Of a stretch of DNA of 64,000 nucleotides, positions 1 to 8,109 are shown piece by piece (within the stretch, counting starts at the first letter, position 1; each line of letters starts with the position of its first letter). The notes beneath the pieces were generated by a model. That model was not told where the DNA came from, made no database searches, and was given only the letters and a program-made list of their open reading frames with translations. Source of the stretch: Gammaproteobacteria bacterium. GTDB lineage: Bacteria > Pseudomonadota > Gammaproteobacteria > Steroidobacterales > Steroidobacteraceae. The position numbers and the translations under genes are program-made. The stretch lies in the NCBI GenBank assembly GCA_016874235.1, contig VGUJ01000003.1:62001-126000 (forward strand). Direction: 5' to 3'.

Positions 1-283
1 GCAAGATGCGCAACAGTCGCGCGATGTATTCGATCTGCCACCGCCCGCGCTCTTCGGCGGCTGTCGCATCGGGACGATAGGCATCGATGTTCGCTCGGTC
101 GAGCAACTGCCTCTCAGATAGCAATCGCTCGACCGTATCGAGACGCTCTCTCGTGACGGCCAGCTCTCCGGCCATCGCCCATACTATGGCAAGCAATCGA
201 TCGACATCGTGATCAGCAAAGAAATGAGGGCGCTTACCGCTCGCGGCCGCATTGATCAGTTTTTGCAGCTCGAGCTCGTTCAT
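1..283 (-). CDS. Small hypothetical protein (C-terminus beyond window edge)
   Basis: The first 94 codons are open from an ATG and run off the left edge. The ATG overlaps the stop of the methyltransferase gene upstream in an ATGA arrangement, so the two are probably co-translated. The visible protein is mostly charged and helix-prone, with a stretch containing AGELAVTRERLDTVERLL that could form a short coiled coil, followed by a Trp- and Tyr-containing segment (RWQIEYIARLL). No catalytic motif is visible and I do not recognise a named family. Its coupling to the methyltransferase suggests a partner or accessory role, which is inference. Confidence 0.65.
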   Translation of the reverse strand, partial: MNELELQKLINAAASGKRPHFFADHDVDRLLAIVWAMAGELAVTRERLDTVERLLSERQLLDRANIDAYRPDATAAEERGRWQIEYIARLLRIL

Positions 284-1473
284 GAATCGTACCCACAGGC
301 ATACCACATCCCGCCGCGACCATAATCTTCGACCTCGGTCGATACTTTGGGCATTTCGTCTTCGACCAGGGCATGGATCTCCGTCTCGAAAACGCGATCT
401 CTCGCGACACCCAACTCCACCATTAGATCGGGCAGTCGCGTGTCGTGCAACGCGCTCCAGAATGGCTCGTTGTTGTACTGGCAATCCCAATCGCGGAGGA
501 ATTGCTCGAACGCACCCATTCCACGATAAGGCGGTTGCTCGAGGTGGACCTGAACACCGCCGGGCGCCAGCAATCGCTTCGCTTCTCCCAAGATATTGCG
601 AAGTGCCGAGTGTGAGGTCTCATGCAAGAACATGGTGCTGAAAATGAAATCGAAGCACCCGTCCTCAAAAGGAAGCGACTCCGCATTCGCCTGCTGAAAG
701 GTCACGTTCTGGATACCCATACCGAGCGCACGCGCATGTCCGTAGCGCAACATGGGCGCCGAAAGATCGACCGCGATGATCTCGGCCTCCGGAAACGCCT
801 GTGCGATCGGGAGCGAATTGTGACCAAGCCCGGCGCCCAGATCGAGAATCCGTGTTGGCGTCCAACCCGGTCTCCGTCGACGCAGCCACTCTGCAGTACC
901 CCGACCCGCGCCATCGAGGAATCGTCCGAAGAGCCCCGTCGTGGTCGCGAACATTCCGGCGTCGTAGTTGGCCGCAGCCGTCACGTCGCCCTCAAGGTAC
1001 TCGGCGTAATAGCTACCCGGCATACAGTGGTTATCGAGTTCGCTCTGATAGCGCGGGACCGAAACCGTGGGATCGAGTCGCAGCGTTTCCGGATGCGCTG
1101 CCGTGAGCGCCCGCGCCCGGTCGCGAAGGGCTGCCATCTGGCGCAGCACCAGCGTACGGCCGGCTTGTTGTCGCATTTCCATCCCCGAGCGGCGTAGAGA
1201 GCTCCACATTCGGTAATAGGGATCCTCACGCATCGTCTCTCGAATCTCGCGTCGGGTCTCAGGCGGCGCTCCGTGCGACGCGTGCCACTGCGGCGCCGCG
1301 CGCTCTTTGAAGGCGATTGCGTTCCCGGTGACCACGACGCTGGCCATGAACTTGTTGAAGTTCGCAAGGAAATTGAATCGAGCGATGTCGTCGTGCGTGG
1401 CCACGGGCGACATCGCGTGCTGCCCGGCCTCGGTCCAGGGCGGCGCACATCCGAGCCGTGTGGCGTCTGTCAT
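280..1473 (-). CDS. Class I SAM-dependent methyltransferase
   Basis: This 397-residue protein has a C-terminal Rossmann methyltransferase domain. The SAM-binding glycine motif LDLGAGLGHN lies near residues 210-219, followed by the acidic strand end IIAVDLS and a later FDFIFSTMFLHE segment typical of motif IV. About 200 residues precede the domain and match nothing I recognise; they may bind substrate. The start was placed at the ATG before TDATRLG, because the longer reading frame would overlap the divergent PrpD gene. Only 27 bases separate the two starts. The stop overlaps the next small gene by 4 bases. The methyl acceptor is unknown. Confidence 0.85.
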   Translation of the reverse strand: MTDATRLGCAPPWTEAGQHAMSPVATHDDIARFNFLANFNKFMASVVVTGNAIAFKERAAPQWHASHGAPPETRREIRETMREDPYYRMWSSLRRSGMEMRQQAGRTLVLRQMAALRDRARALTAAHPETLRLDPTVSVPRYQSELDNHCMPGSYYAEYLEGDVTAAANYDAGMFATTTGLFGRFLDGAGRGTAEWLRRRRPGWTPTRILDLGAGLGHNSLPIAQAFPEAEIIAVDLSAPMLRYGHARALGMGIQNVTFQQANAESLPFEDGCFDFIFSTMFLHETSHSALRNILGEAKRLLAPGGVQVHLEQPPYRGMGAFEQFLRDWDCQYNNEPFWSALHDTRLPDLMVELGVARDRVFETEIHALVEDEMPKVSTEVEDYGRGGMWYACGYDS

Positions 1474-1480
1474 GCTCAAA

Positions 1481-1486
1481 ATTGTA
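1481..1486 (-). promoter_or_regulatory. Candidate -10 box for a near-leaderless methyltransferase transcript
   Basis: On the minus strand this reads TACAAT, five of six matches to the sigma-70 -10 consensus. It ends only 7 bases before the methyltransferase ATG, so transcription would begin at or next to the start codon. No convincing -35 hexamer is visible at 16-18 bases upstream, and that region is already inside the divergent PrpD gene. The call rests on one hexamer and is weak. Confidence 0.25.
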
Positions 1487-1500
1487 GCATCGGGTCTCAG

Positions 1501-2883
1501 ATGAACTCGTACAACAACATCACTCACCGCCTCGTGGAACGCTCGGTCTCGGCGCGTTTCTCGACCCTCTCACCGAACGCCGTTGCGTCTGCCAAGACCT
1601 TCATTCTCGACTCCATCGGCGTTGGGCTCTCAGGATCCCGCGTGCCACTCGTCAAAGACCTTGAGGCGCTCGCCGAGAACTGGGGTACGGGCGCCGCGGC
1701 GCGTATATGGGGTTCGGGGCGCCGCGTCCCGGCGAGCACTGCCGCCTTCATCAATAGTTACCAGATCCATAATCAGGAGTGGGACTGCCTGCATGAACCC
1801 GCCTTGGTTCATCCCATGGCCGTGATTCTCGGCTCGCTCACGGCGTGGTGCGATGCCCGCGGGGGCGTCCACGGCTCACAATTGATCGAGGGGTGCTCAG
1901 TGGCCGTCGATGTCGCCACCGCCATCGGACGCTCCGCCAAAAATAAACTCCGATTTTTTAGGCCGGCGATGTGCGGCGCGCTGGGCGCGACGGCGGGTAT
2001 TGCGCGAATCGAAGGGCTCGATGCTGCCACGACGCGTAGCGCGCTTGGTCTGACCTACAGCCAACTCTCGGGAACCATGCAGGCCCACGTTGAGGGGTCA
2101 CCCATGTTGCCGATGCAGATCGGATTCAACGCTCGCGTCGCGCTCGATTCGATCAACATGGCCTTTCGGGGAATTTCTGGTCCAATGAATTTCTTGGAGG
2201 GACCTTTCGGCTACTTCACACTCATCGACCCGGAATGCGATTCGTCGGCTTTCGACGACTTTGAAGATCGTGAAGCGATCACCGAACTTTCGCATAAGCC
2301 ATTTCCGAGTGGCCGCGCTACGCATGGCGGCGTCGATGGCGTACTCAGCTTGCGCGAGCAACATGGCTTTAGTCTGGAGGCAATCCGTGAGATTCGCGTT
2401 CTCGCACCGCCGCTCATCATTCAGCTCGTCGATCGTCCGCCCTCGCCCACGATGGCTGCGTCCTACGCTCGACTCTGCCTTCCCTACGTCGCCGCCACGG
2501 CCTTACTGCACGGCGATGTCCAGGTAACCGATTTCGATCCGGGGGCGCTGACGGATCCCGCACGACACGCCTTGGCCGCGCGTATCCGTATCGCGAAGGA
2601 CGACAACTCTGCCGTGAACGTCCTCGCGCCTCAGCGCGTCGAGATCAGTCTTCACGACGGCACTGACCTCGCGATTGACCTGCCCGCAGTGCTGGGCGCT
2701 CCGACAAGACCCCTCGGACGAGCGCGACACCTCGCAAAGTTCCGCCGCGCTGCCTCCTCCGGCCTGCGGCCGATGAACTCGGCGAACGTGGAACGACTCA
2801 TCAACCTCGTCGATCATCTGGAGCAACTCGACGACGTGCGTACGCTCGTCGATGCGTTTCAATTCGACGAAGGAACGACATGA
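1501..2883 (+). CDS. MmgE/PrpD family protein
   Basis: This 460-residue protein has the length and layout of the MmgE/PrpD fold, which includes 2-methylcitrate dehydratase, cis-aconitate decarboxylase and iminodisuccinate epimerase. Family signals are FILDSIGVGLSGS near residue 40, the INSYQIHNQEWDCLHEPALVHP segment around residues 85-105, GAAAGIA-like helices (GALGATAGIARIEGL), and a KPFPSGRATHGGVDGVL segment in the C-terminal half, where 2-methylcitrate dehydratases carry a KPYPCC-like motif. The usual cysteines there are absent (KPFPSGR), so the substrate probably differs from methylcitrate. It overlaps the CoA ligase by 4 bases (ATGA) and heads a three-gene operon. Confidence 0.88.
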   Translation: MNSYNNITHRLVERSVSARFSTLSPNAVASAKTFILDSIGVGLSGSRVPLVKDLEALAENWGTGAAARIWGSGRRVPASTAAFINSYQIHNQEWDCLHEPALVHPMAVILGSLTAWCDARGGVHGSQLIEGCSVAVDVATAIGRSAKNKLRFFRPAMCGALGATAGIARIEGLDAATTRSALGLTYSQLSGTMQAHVEGSPMLPMQIGFNARVALDSINMAFRGISGPMNFLEGPFGYFTLIDPECDSSAFDDFEDREAITELSHKPFPSGRATHGGVDGVLSLREQHGFSLEAIREIRVLAPPLIIQLVDRPPSPTMAASYARLCLPYVAATALLHGDVQVTDFDPGALTDPARHALAARIRIAKDDNSAVNVLAPQRVEISLHDGTDLAIDLPAVLGAPTRPLGRARHLAKFRRAASSGLRPMNSANVERLINLVDHLEQLDDVRTLVDAFQFDEGTT

Positions 2884-4292
2884 GCTTTCCGCATTACTTC
2901 GAATCGTTCGACTATGCGCAGATGTTGCGCGACTTTCCGATAGGCGACGCGTTCACTCAAGACTTCGCTCGTCGATCGCGGGCCGACATTCGCGCCCATC
3001 AGGATCGATTGTTTCGTCGCTGCGTGGCCCGGGCATGGGAAATCCCGTTCTACCAAAGGCTGTGGACAGGTCATGGCATCAAGCACACCGACGTGAACGG
3101 TCTCGATGACATCACCCGATTGCCGATCTTCGACAAGAGCGATCTCATGAAGAGTTTGGCGGAGTATCCGCCGTACGGTGACTATCACGGTTTTGATAAA
3201 TGGCCGTTGACCGAGCGGCCCATCACCGTTCTCCACACGACGAGCGGTACCACCGGACGCCCTCAAGTGGTCCTCTTCAGTGCTAAATCGCGAGAGGTTC
3301 AGGCCTTGCTCGTGGCGCGCATCTGGCGCATGCAGGGCTTGCGACCCGATGATGTGATTCACTCCGTGTACGGGCACGGCATGATCAACGGCGGGCACTT
3401 CGTTCGCGAAGCCGCCTTGCATTACACCAACTGCCTTTTTCTCTCCGCGGGAACCGGCAAGGAAACGCGCTCGGTCGCACAGATCGAACTCATGCGCGAC
3501 ATGCGCGTCACGGTCATCGTCGGTTTCGTCGACTACATTCGCCAGCTGGCCGAAACCGCGCGCGGAATGGGCCTCGAACCCGGTCGCGATCTACCCGTTC
3601 GCGCCATCTTCGGCCATGTGGGTCGGGAATCCCGCACGGTACTTTCCAAAGCCTGGGGCGGTACCGAAATCTTTGATTGGTACGGTGTCGCCGATACCGG
3701 CCCTATCGCCGCCGAGGGGCCGGATCGAGACGGTATGTACGTCATGGAAGACGCGCAGTACCTCGAGCTCGTAGATAGTGCGAGTGGCATGATTATCGGC
3801 GACGACACGCCGGGCGATATGGTCGTGACCTCACTCTACCGCGACGACGTCTACCCGCTTATCCGTTTCAATACCCACGACCTCTCCGCCTGGAGACTTG
3901 ATTCGTCTGCGTCGAGCCTCTCACTCAAACGAACGGTCGGCGTACTCGGGCGAAGCGACAACATGGTCAAGTTACGCGGTATCAACGTGTACCCACTCGC
4001 GCTCGCTGCCATCCTCAACGAGCGATCGGAGTTTGCTGGCGAGTACATCTGTCGAGCAACGCGTGACGCCTCCGGGCGAGACGAACTCACCGTCATCATC
4101 GAGACCCGAACCAATACGGCGCTACCGAATACCGCGCTTGAGCGAGATTTTTCCGATCTGCTCGCACAGCGTATAGGTGTCGAGATCGGTGTCACGCTCG
4201 TGCCGGTGGGAGGCACGGCACCGCTGACGCAGATCGAAAGCCGGCAAAAACCCATTCGCTTGATCGACGAGCGACCCAAGATCGGCGCATGA
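2880..4292 (+). CDS. PaaK-like AMP-forming CoA ligase
   Basis: This is an adenylate-forming enzyme of the phenylacetate-CoA ligase type, 470 residues. The phosphate-binding loop TTSGTTGRPQ is at about residues 120-129. The acidic YGVADTGPIA segment and a late RSDNMVKLRGINVYP hinge match the PaaK family, including the shorter C-terminal lid. Family members convert a carboxylic acid, ATP and CoA to an acyl-CoA, AMP and PPi in the cytoplasm. The gene sits between PrpD and amidase genes with 4-base ATGA overlaps on both sides, so the three products are likely made together. An aryl or cyclic acid substrate is plausible but unproven. Confidence 0.88.
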   Translation: MSFPHYFESFDYAQMLRDFPIGDAFTQDFARRSRADIRAHQDRLFRRCVARAWEIPFYQRLWTGHGIKHTDVNGLDDITRLPIFDKSDLMKSLAEYPPYGDYHGFDKWPLTERPITVLHTTSGTTGRPQVVLFSAKSREVQALLVARIWRMQGLRPDDVIHSVYGHGMINGGHFVREAALHYTNCLFLSAGTGKETRSVAQIELMRDMRVTVIVGFVDYIRQLAETARGMGLEPGRDLPVRAIFGHVGRESRTVLSKAWGGTEIFDWYGVADTGPIAAEGPDRDGMYVMEDAQYLELVDSASGMIIGDDTPGDMVVTSLYRDDVYPLIRFNTHDLSAWRLDSSASSLSLKRTVGVLGRSDNMVKLRGINVYPLALAAILNERSEFAGEYICRATRDASGRDELTVIIETRTNTALPNTALERDFSDLLAQRIGVEIGVTLVPVGGTAPLTQIESRQKPIRLIDERPKIGA

Positions 4293-5569
4293 ACTCATCC
4301 CGCGCCCGGACGCTCGAACGCGCTCTAGAAAAGATTCGCGACGATGAGGCTCTCAACGCCTGGTCTCACCTCGCGATCGACGAGGCCCGCTCGGCCGCGA
4401 TCGAAAGCGACGCCCGACTCGCCTCGGGCGCGCCGCGTAGCGCGATCGAGGGTCGACTCGTGGCACTCAAAGGAAACATCGCTGTCCGCGGATGGCCCTA
4501 CGAGGGGGGCTTACTCAATCGACGCGGAATCGTGGCGGAACACGACGCGGCGCTAGTGCGTCGTTTACGCGAAGCGGGCGCGGTGCTCCTTGGGCAAACA
4601 CGCATGGACGCGGGGGCGCTCGGCGCGGAGGGCCGCTCCATCGATGGCCCGATTCGTAATCCTCGCCGGCCGACCCATTCGGTCGGTGGCTCGAGCGGCG
4701 GCTCAGCCGCCGCTCTTGCAGCCGGTCACATCGATTTGGCCGTGGGTACCGATACGATCGGCTCGGTACGGATCCCCGCCTCGTACTGCGGTATCGCCAG
4801 TCTCAAACCCTCGCCCGATCTCATTGCGCTCGAAGGTATTCTTCCCGTGCATCCCGATTTCGATCATGCGGGCCCGATGACCTCTCGCGCGGAACTTCTT
4901 CGACCGCTGCTCTGCGTACTCGCGGGACTCACGCACTCCACGTCGAGCCCCGTGTACCCAAACGTCGATCAACTCCTCGGCTCGAGATCCATCGGCTTCA
5001 TGGTTGATGTCGAGCGGCTCGGCGGCACGCCGAACGTGATACAACATTACCGACGCGGGCTCGATCGGCTGAGATCCCTCGGGGCGACCTTGGTGCCCAT
5101 CGATCTCACGCCGCTCGATCCTGTGAAAACTCGTCGAGCGGTGTTCTCGCTGTGTGAGCACGCCATGGCCGAGCAACATCGTGACGAGCTCGCGCGCAAG
5201 CCAGAGCACTACTCATCTGAACTTCGCGCAATGCTCGACTATGGCGCCTCGCTGACGCCCGTTAAACTCGATGAGTATCGTTCGAGGGTGCGCCACTTCG
5301 CCCATGCCGTGCACCGCCTCATGCTGCCGCTCGCTGCGCTCGTGCTGCCCACGACGCCCGGACAGGCGTTCGATTACGATGGCCCAACGCCCACCGACCT
5401 TGCGGATCTCACGGTCATTGCAACGGCTGCGGGTTTACCGGCGGCCTCAGTACCACTCTCAACGGGCAATAATCTTCCAGTCGGACTGCAAATCGTCACC
5501 GCCCGAGGGGAAGACTTGCTGGCCTGCGATCTGGCATCGCAATTCGAATCCGCCGCGCACTCAGCCTAA
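4289..5569 (+). CDS. Amidase signature family hydrolase
   Basis: The 426-residue protein shows the full amidase signature: a lysine in VALKGNIAV (residue 61), the GGSSGGSA block holding the cis-serine (about 133-140) and the nucleophile serine in GTDTIGSVRIPA (residue 159). This Ser-cisSer-Lys triad hydrolyses amide bonds. One position is unusual: the signature normally reads DTGGS or DTAGS, and here it is DTIGS. It is the last gene of the PrpD-ligase-amidase operon and starts in a 4-base overlap with the ligase. Its end overlaps the convergent deacetylase gene by 9 bases. It probably releases an amine or ammonia from the pathway intermediate. Confidence 0.9.
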   Translation: MNSSRARTLERALEKIRDDEALNAWSHLAIDEARSAAIESDARLASGAPRSAIEGRLVALKGNIAVRGWPYEGGLLNRRGIVAEHDAALVRRLREAGAVLLGQTRMDAGALGAEGRSIDGPIRNPRRPTHSVGGSSGGSAAALAAGHIDLAVGTDTIGSVRIPASYCGIASLKPSPDLIALEGILPVHPDFDHAGPMTSRAELLRPLLCVLAGLTHSTSSPVYPNVDQLLGSRSIGFMVDVERLGGTPNVIQHYRRGLDRLRSLGATLVPIDLTPLDPVKTRRAVFSLCEHAMAEQHRDELARKPEHYSSELRAMLDYGASLTPVKLDEYRSRVRHFAHAVHRLMLPLAALVLPTTPGQAFDYDGPTPTDLADLTVIATAAGLPAASVPLSTGNNLPVGLQIVTARGEDLLACDLASQFESAAHSA

Positions 5570-6415
5570 CAACCCCCCGGCGAAATGGGCGGCGATGTCG
5601 CATCGCCTCGCGATCCACACCTTTTGACCCGCGCGGTCACGAACGTGATTTAGGAATGTCTCAAGCGCCCCGATTCTTCCCGGTCGCCCGATGATCCGCA
5701 AATGCACACCGAGGGACATCATCCGCGGTCTCGATTCTGATTCTTTGAGCAGCCAGTCGAACGTATCGACGGCGTACTCGCACCAGGCCCGCGGCGTCAG
5801 CGAGGGTGCATTCCACATTTTCATGTCGTTGGAGTCGAGCGCGTAGGGCACGACGACCATCGGCTTGCTCAACGATCGATCAAGGAACGGCTCATCGCGA
5901 CTGTAATCATCCATGTGATAAAGGTAGCCCTCCTCCGACAGCAAGCGTCGCGTCTCGCTCGTGTGCAAATAACGCGACAGCCAACCGACGGGCCGAACGC
6001 CCGTGCTGCGTTCGATGCTCGTCGTCGCTTTTCGAATGAACTCGCGCTCTTGCTCTTCGCTCATGCCGAGCTGATGAGCCCAGCGATACCCATGGGCGCA
6101 CACTTCGTGGCCGCCCTGCATGATGGCCGAGGCCACCTGGGGCGCTCGCTCGAGCGCTACGGCGGCTGCGGTGAAGGTCGCCGAAAGGCCATGCCGAGCG
6201 AGCAGACCTAGAACTCGAGGTGCGCCTTCGTTGATGCCGTAAGCGTAGTTGCTTTCATTACCGAAATTACGCACCGGTTTTTTGAGTGTGATGCCCAGCT
6301 CGTCTACGGGCTCCGGCCCCCGATCGCCATCGACGATATTGAACTCGGCACCTTCCTCGACGTTGACGACCAGCGACAACGCCAATCGCGCGCCCGACGG
6401 CCATGCTTCACCCAT
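5561..6415 (-). CDS. Polysaccharide deacetylase-fold hydrolase, PuuE (allantoinase)-like
   Basis: This 284-residue protein belongs to the NodB-fold branch that contains PuuE-type allantoinases rather than chitin deacetylases. Branch marks are SLVVNVEEGAE near the start in place of the usual TFDDG, NYAYGINEGAPRVL, the EVCAHGYRWAH motif with paired histidines, and the late LGVHLRIIGRPGR motif. Such enzymes open cyclic amides or remove N-linked groups. The start ATG overlaps the SDR stop by one base (TGATG), which rules out the longer upstream reading. No other allantoin gene is nearby, so a different cyclic or N-acyl substrate is more likely than allantoin. Confidence 0.82.
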   Translation of the reverse strand: MGEAWPSGARLALSLVVNVEEGAEFNIVDGDRGPEPVDELGITLKKPVRNFGNESNYAYGINEGAPRVLGLLARHGLSATFTAAAVALERAPQVASAIMQGGHEVCAHGYRWAHQLGMSEEQEREFIRKATTSIERSTGVRPVGWLSRYLHTSETRRLLSEEGYLYHMDDYSRDEPFLDRSLSKPMVVVPYALDSNDMKMWNAPSLTPRAWCEYAVDTFDWLLKESESRPRMMSLGVHLRIIGRPGRIGALETFLNHVRDRAGQKVWIARRCDIAAHFAGGLLG

Positions 6416-7257
6416 CAGTGATACTCCTCGCCGCCCGAAACGTTCATTGCCTCGCCGGTGATGTACGTCGCTTGATCGGAGGCCAAAAACGCGCAGGCCT
6501 TGGCGATGTCTTCCTGCAGACCCGGCCGCCGGAGCGGAATTCGCGCTTTCATGTCGGCGAGATATTTCTCGTGACTCCGACCCGTCGCGGCACTGAAGAA
6601 CTGGTTCTGCCATGCGCCGAGCCCAGTCGTGACATGGTTCGGACAGATCGTATTGACGGTGATTCCTGCGGAACCAAACTCGACGGCGGCGCTGCGCGTG
6701 AGGCCCACGAGTCCATGTTTCGAGGCCGTGTACGCCGACGCGAAAGGAAAGCCGGACTTCGACGCCTGGCTACCGATGTTGATGATTCGACCACCTTGAT
6801 TTTGTTTCAGCATCTGGATTGCGGCGTGTTTGATGCCGAAGAACACGCCGCGCAGATTGACGCCGAGTACGGCATCCCACTCCGCCTGGCTCATCTCGAC
6901 GATTCGCTTCATGAGATAACCGATACCGGCGTTGTTCACCATGATGTCGAGGCGTCCATAGTGCTCGACCGTACGAGTGACCAAACTCTCGACCTCCGCC
7001 TCCACCAGGACGTTGCAGGTAAGGCCGATGGCCTCGCCCCCGGCCTCACGAATATCGGCGACGATCTTTTCCATCTCGGACGTCGAACCGATGGCCGAGG
7101 CGGGCATGGCTTCGCCCTGCGGCGCACCCAGATCGCTCACCACGACCTTGCAGCCCTCAGCCGCGAGTCGTTTCACCATCGCCTCACCGAGGCCCTTAGG
7201 CCGCCCAGAGCCCGTCACAATCGCTACCTTGCCTCGTAAATCGGAGTACGTGCCCAT
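6415..7257 (-). CDS. SDR family oxidoreductase
   Basis: A classical short-chain dehydrogenase of 280 residues. The cofactor loop is TGSGRPKGLGEA near residue 16, with a longer insert between the glycines than the usual TGxxxGIG. NNAGIG follows, then the catalytic serine in the INIGSQASKSG region and YTASK. SDGD-type residues after the second strand (VSDLG) suggest NAD preference. The C-terminal GEAMNVSGGEEYH ending is typical. It is co-translated with the PuuE-like hydrolase downstream. It probably oxidises an alcohol to a ketone in the local pathway; the substrate cannot be assigned. Confidence 0.87.
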   Translation of the reverse strand: MGTYSDLRGKVAIVTGSGRPKGLGEAMVKRLAAEGCKVVVSDLGAPQGEAMPASAIGSTSEMEKIVADIREAGGEAIGLTCNVLVEAEVESLVTRTVEHYGRLDIMVNNAGIGYLMKRIVEMSQAEWDAVLGVNLRGVFFGIKHAAIQMLKQNQGGRIINIGSQASKSGFPFASAYTASKHGLVGLTRSAAVEFGSAGITVNTICPNHVTTGLGAWQNQFFSAATGRSHEKYLADMKARIPLRRPGLQEDIAKACAFLASDQATYITGEAMNVSGGEEYH

Positions 7258-7309
7258 TGATCTTGATCCCCCTTTTGGTGTCGTTTTGGCCGACTGTTAA
7301 CATGATGGC

Positions 7310-8080
7310 ATGACTGAGCTTTTGACGGACATCCACCCACCGGTTGCGCGTATCACGATTAACCGGCCCGACCGCCGCAACGCCATCTCGAGCCAGATGT
7401 GGCAAGGCTTACTCGAGATCGCGGCGCGACTCGCCTCCGCACCGTCGATCAAGGTGGCCCTCATCACCGGCGCCGGCGGTGCGGCCTTCAGCGCTGGCGC
7501 CGACATCGCCGAAATGCGGGATGGCCTCACGAACCCGTCGGCCATGAAACGGATGCAACAAGCGGTACTCGACGCCCAGGCCGCCTGGGAACGGCTTCCC
7601 ATCCCGACCCTCGCCGTCATTCGAGGGGCATGTACGGGAGGCGGCTGCGGTCTCGCGCTCGCCTGCGACTTGCGGCTCGCGACCCTCGACGCGTTTTTCG
7701 CTATTCCGCCAGCGAAACTCGGCCTCGCCTATAGCCTCGCCGATACCAAACGTCTGTATGACCTCGTCGGCCCGTCACGCGCCAAAGAAATTCTGTTCAC
7801 AGGTCGACGAGTCAACGCCGAAGAAGCCCTCGGGCTCGGGATGATCAATGAAATCGTTCCTTCCGATACGCTCGAGGACCGAGCCCTCTCCCTCGCCAGA
7901 GAAATCGCCGGCAATGCCGGCAACTCAGTGCGAGCCGCCAAAGCGGTGATCAACATGATCTCGGATGGCGTTCACGCCGAAACCCCGGAGTCGAAGCGCT
8001 ACTACGACGAGAGCTTCTCATCACCGGAATTCCTCGAAGGCGCGCAAGCGTTTCTAGAAAAACGCCCGCCTCGGTTTTGA
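7310..8080 (+). CDS. Crotonase-fold (enoyl-CoA hydratase/isomerase family) protein lacking both catalytic Glu
   Basis: The 256-residue protein has the crotonase fold: RPDRRNAI near residue 19, the first oxyanion-hole segment AFSAGADIAEM (59-69) and the second, GACTGGGCGLALACD (106-120). Aligning by eye with rat mitochondrial crotonase puts Gly114 where Glu144 should be and Pro134 where Glu164 should be. Simple enoyl-CoA hydration needs those glutamates, so the protein is better read as another CoA-ester enzyme such as an isomerase, decarboxylase or hydrolase. It is transcribed alone, divergent from the SDR gene across 52 bases that include the palindrome TGTTAACA. Confidence 0.85.
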   Translation: MTELLTDIHPPVARITINRPDRRNAISSQMWQGLLEIAARLASAPSIKVALITGAGGAAFSAGADIAEMRDGLTNPSAMKRMQQAVLDAQAAWERLPIPTLAVIRGACTGGGCGLALACDLRLATLDAFFAIPPAKLGLAYSLADTKRLYDLVGPSRAKEILFTGRRVNAEEALGLGMINEIVPSDTLEDRALSLAREIAGNAGNSVRAAKAVINMISDGVHAETPESKRYYDESFSSPEFLEGAQAFLEKRPPRF

Positions 8081-8109
8081 CGGACACCCAAGCGACGCCC
8101 GTGCGCTGA

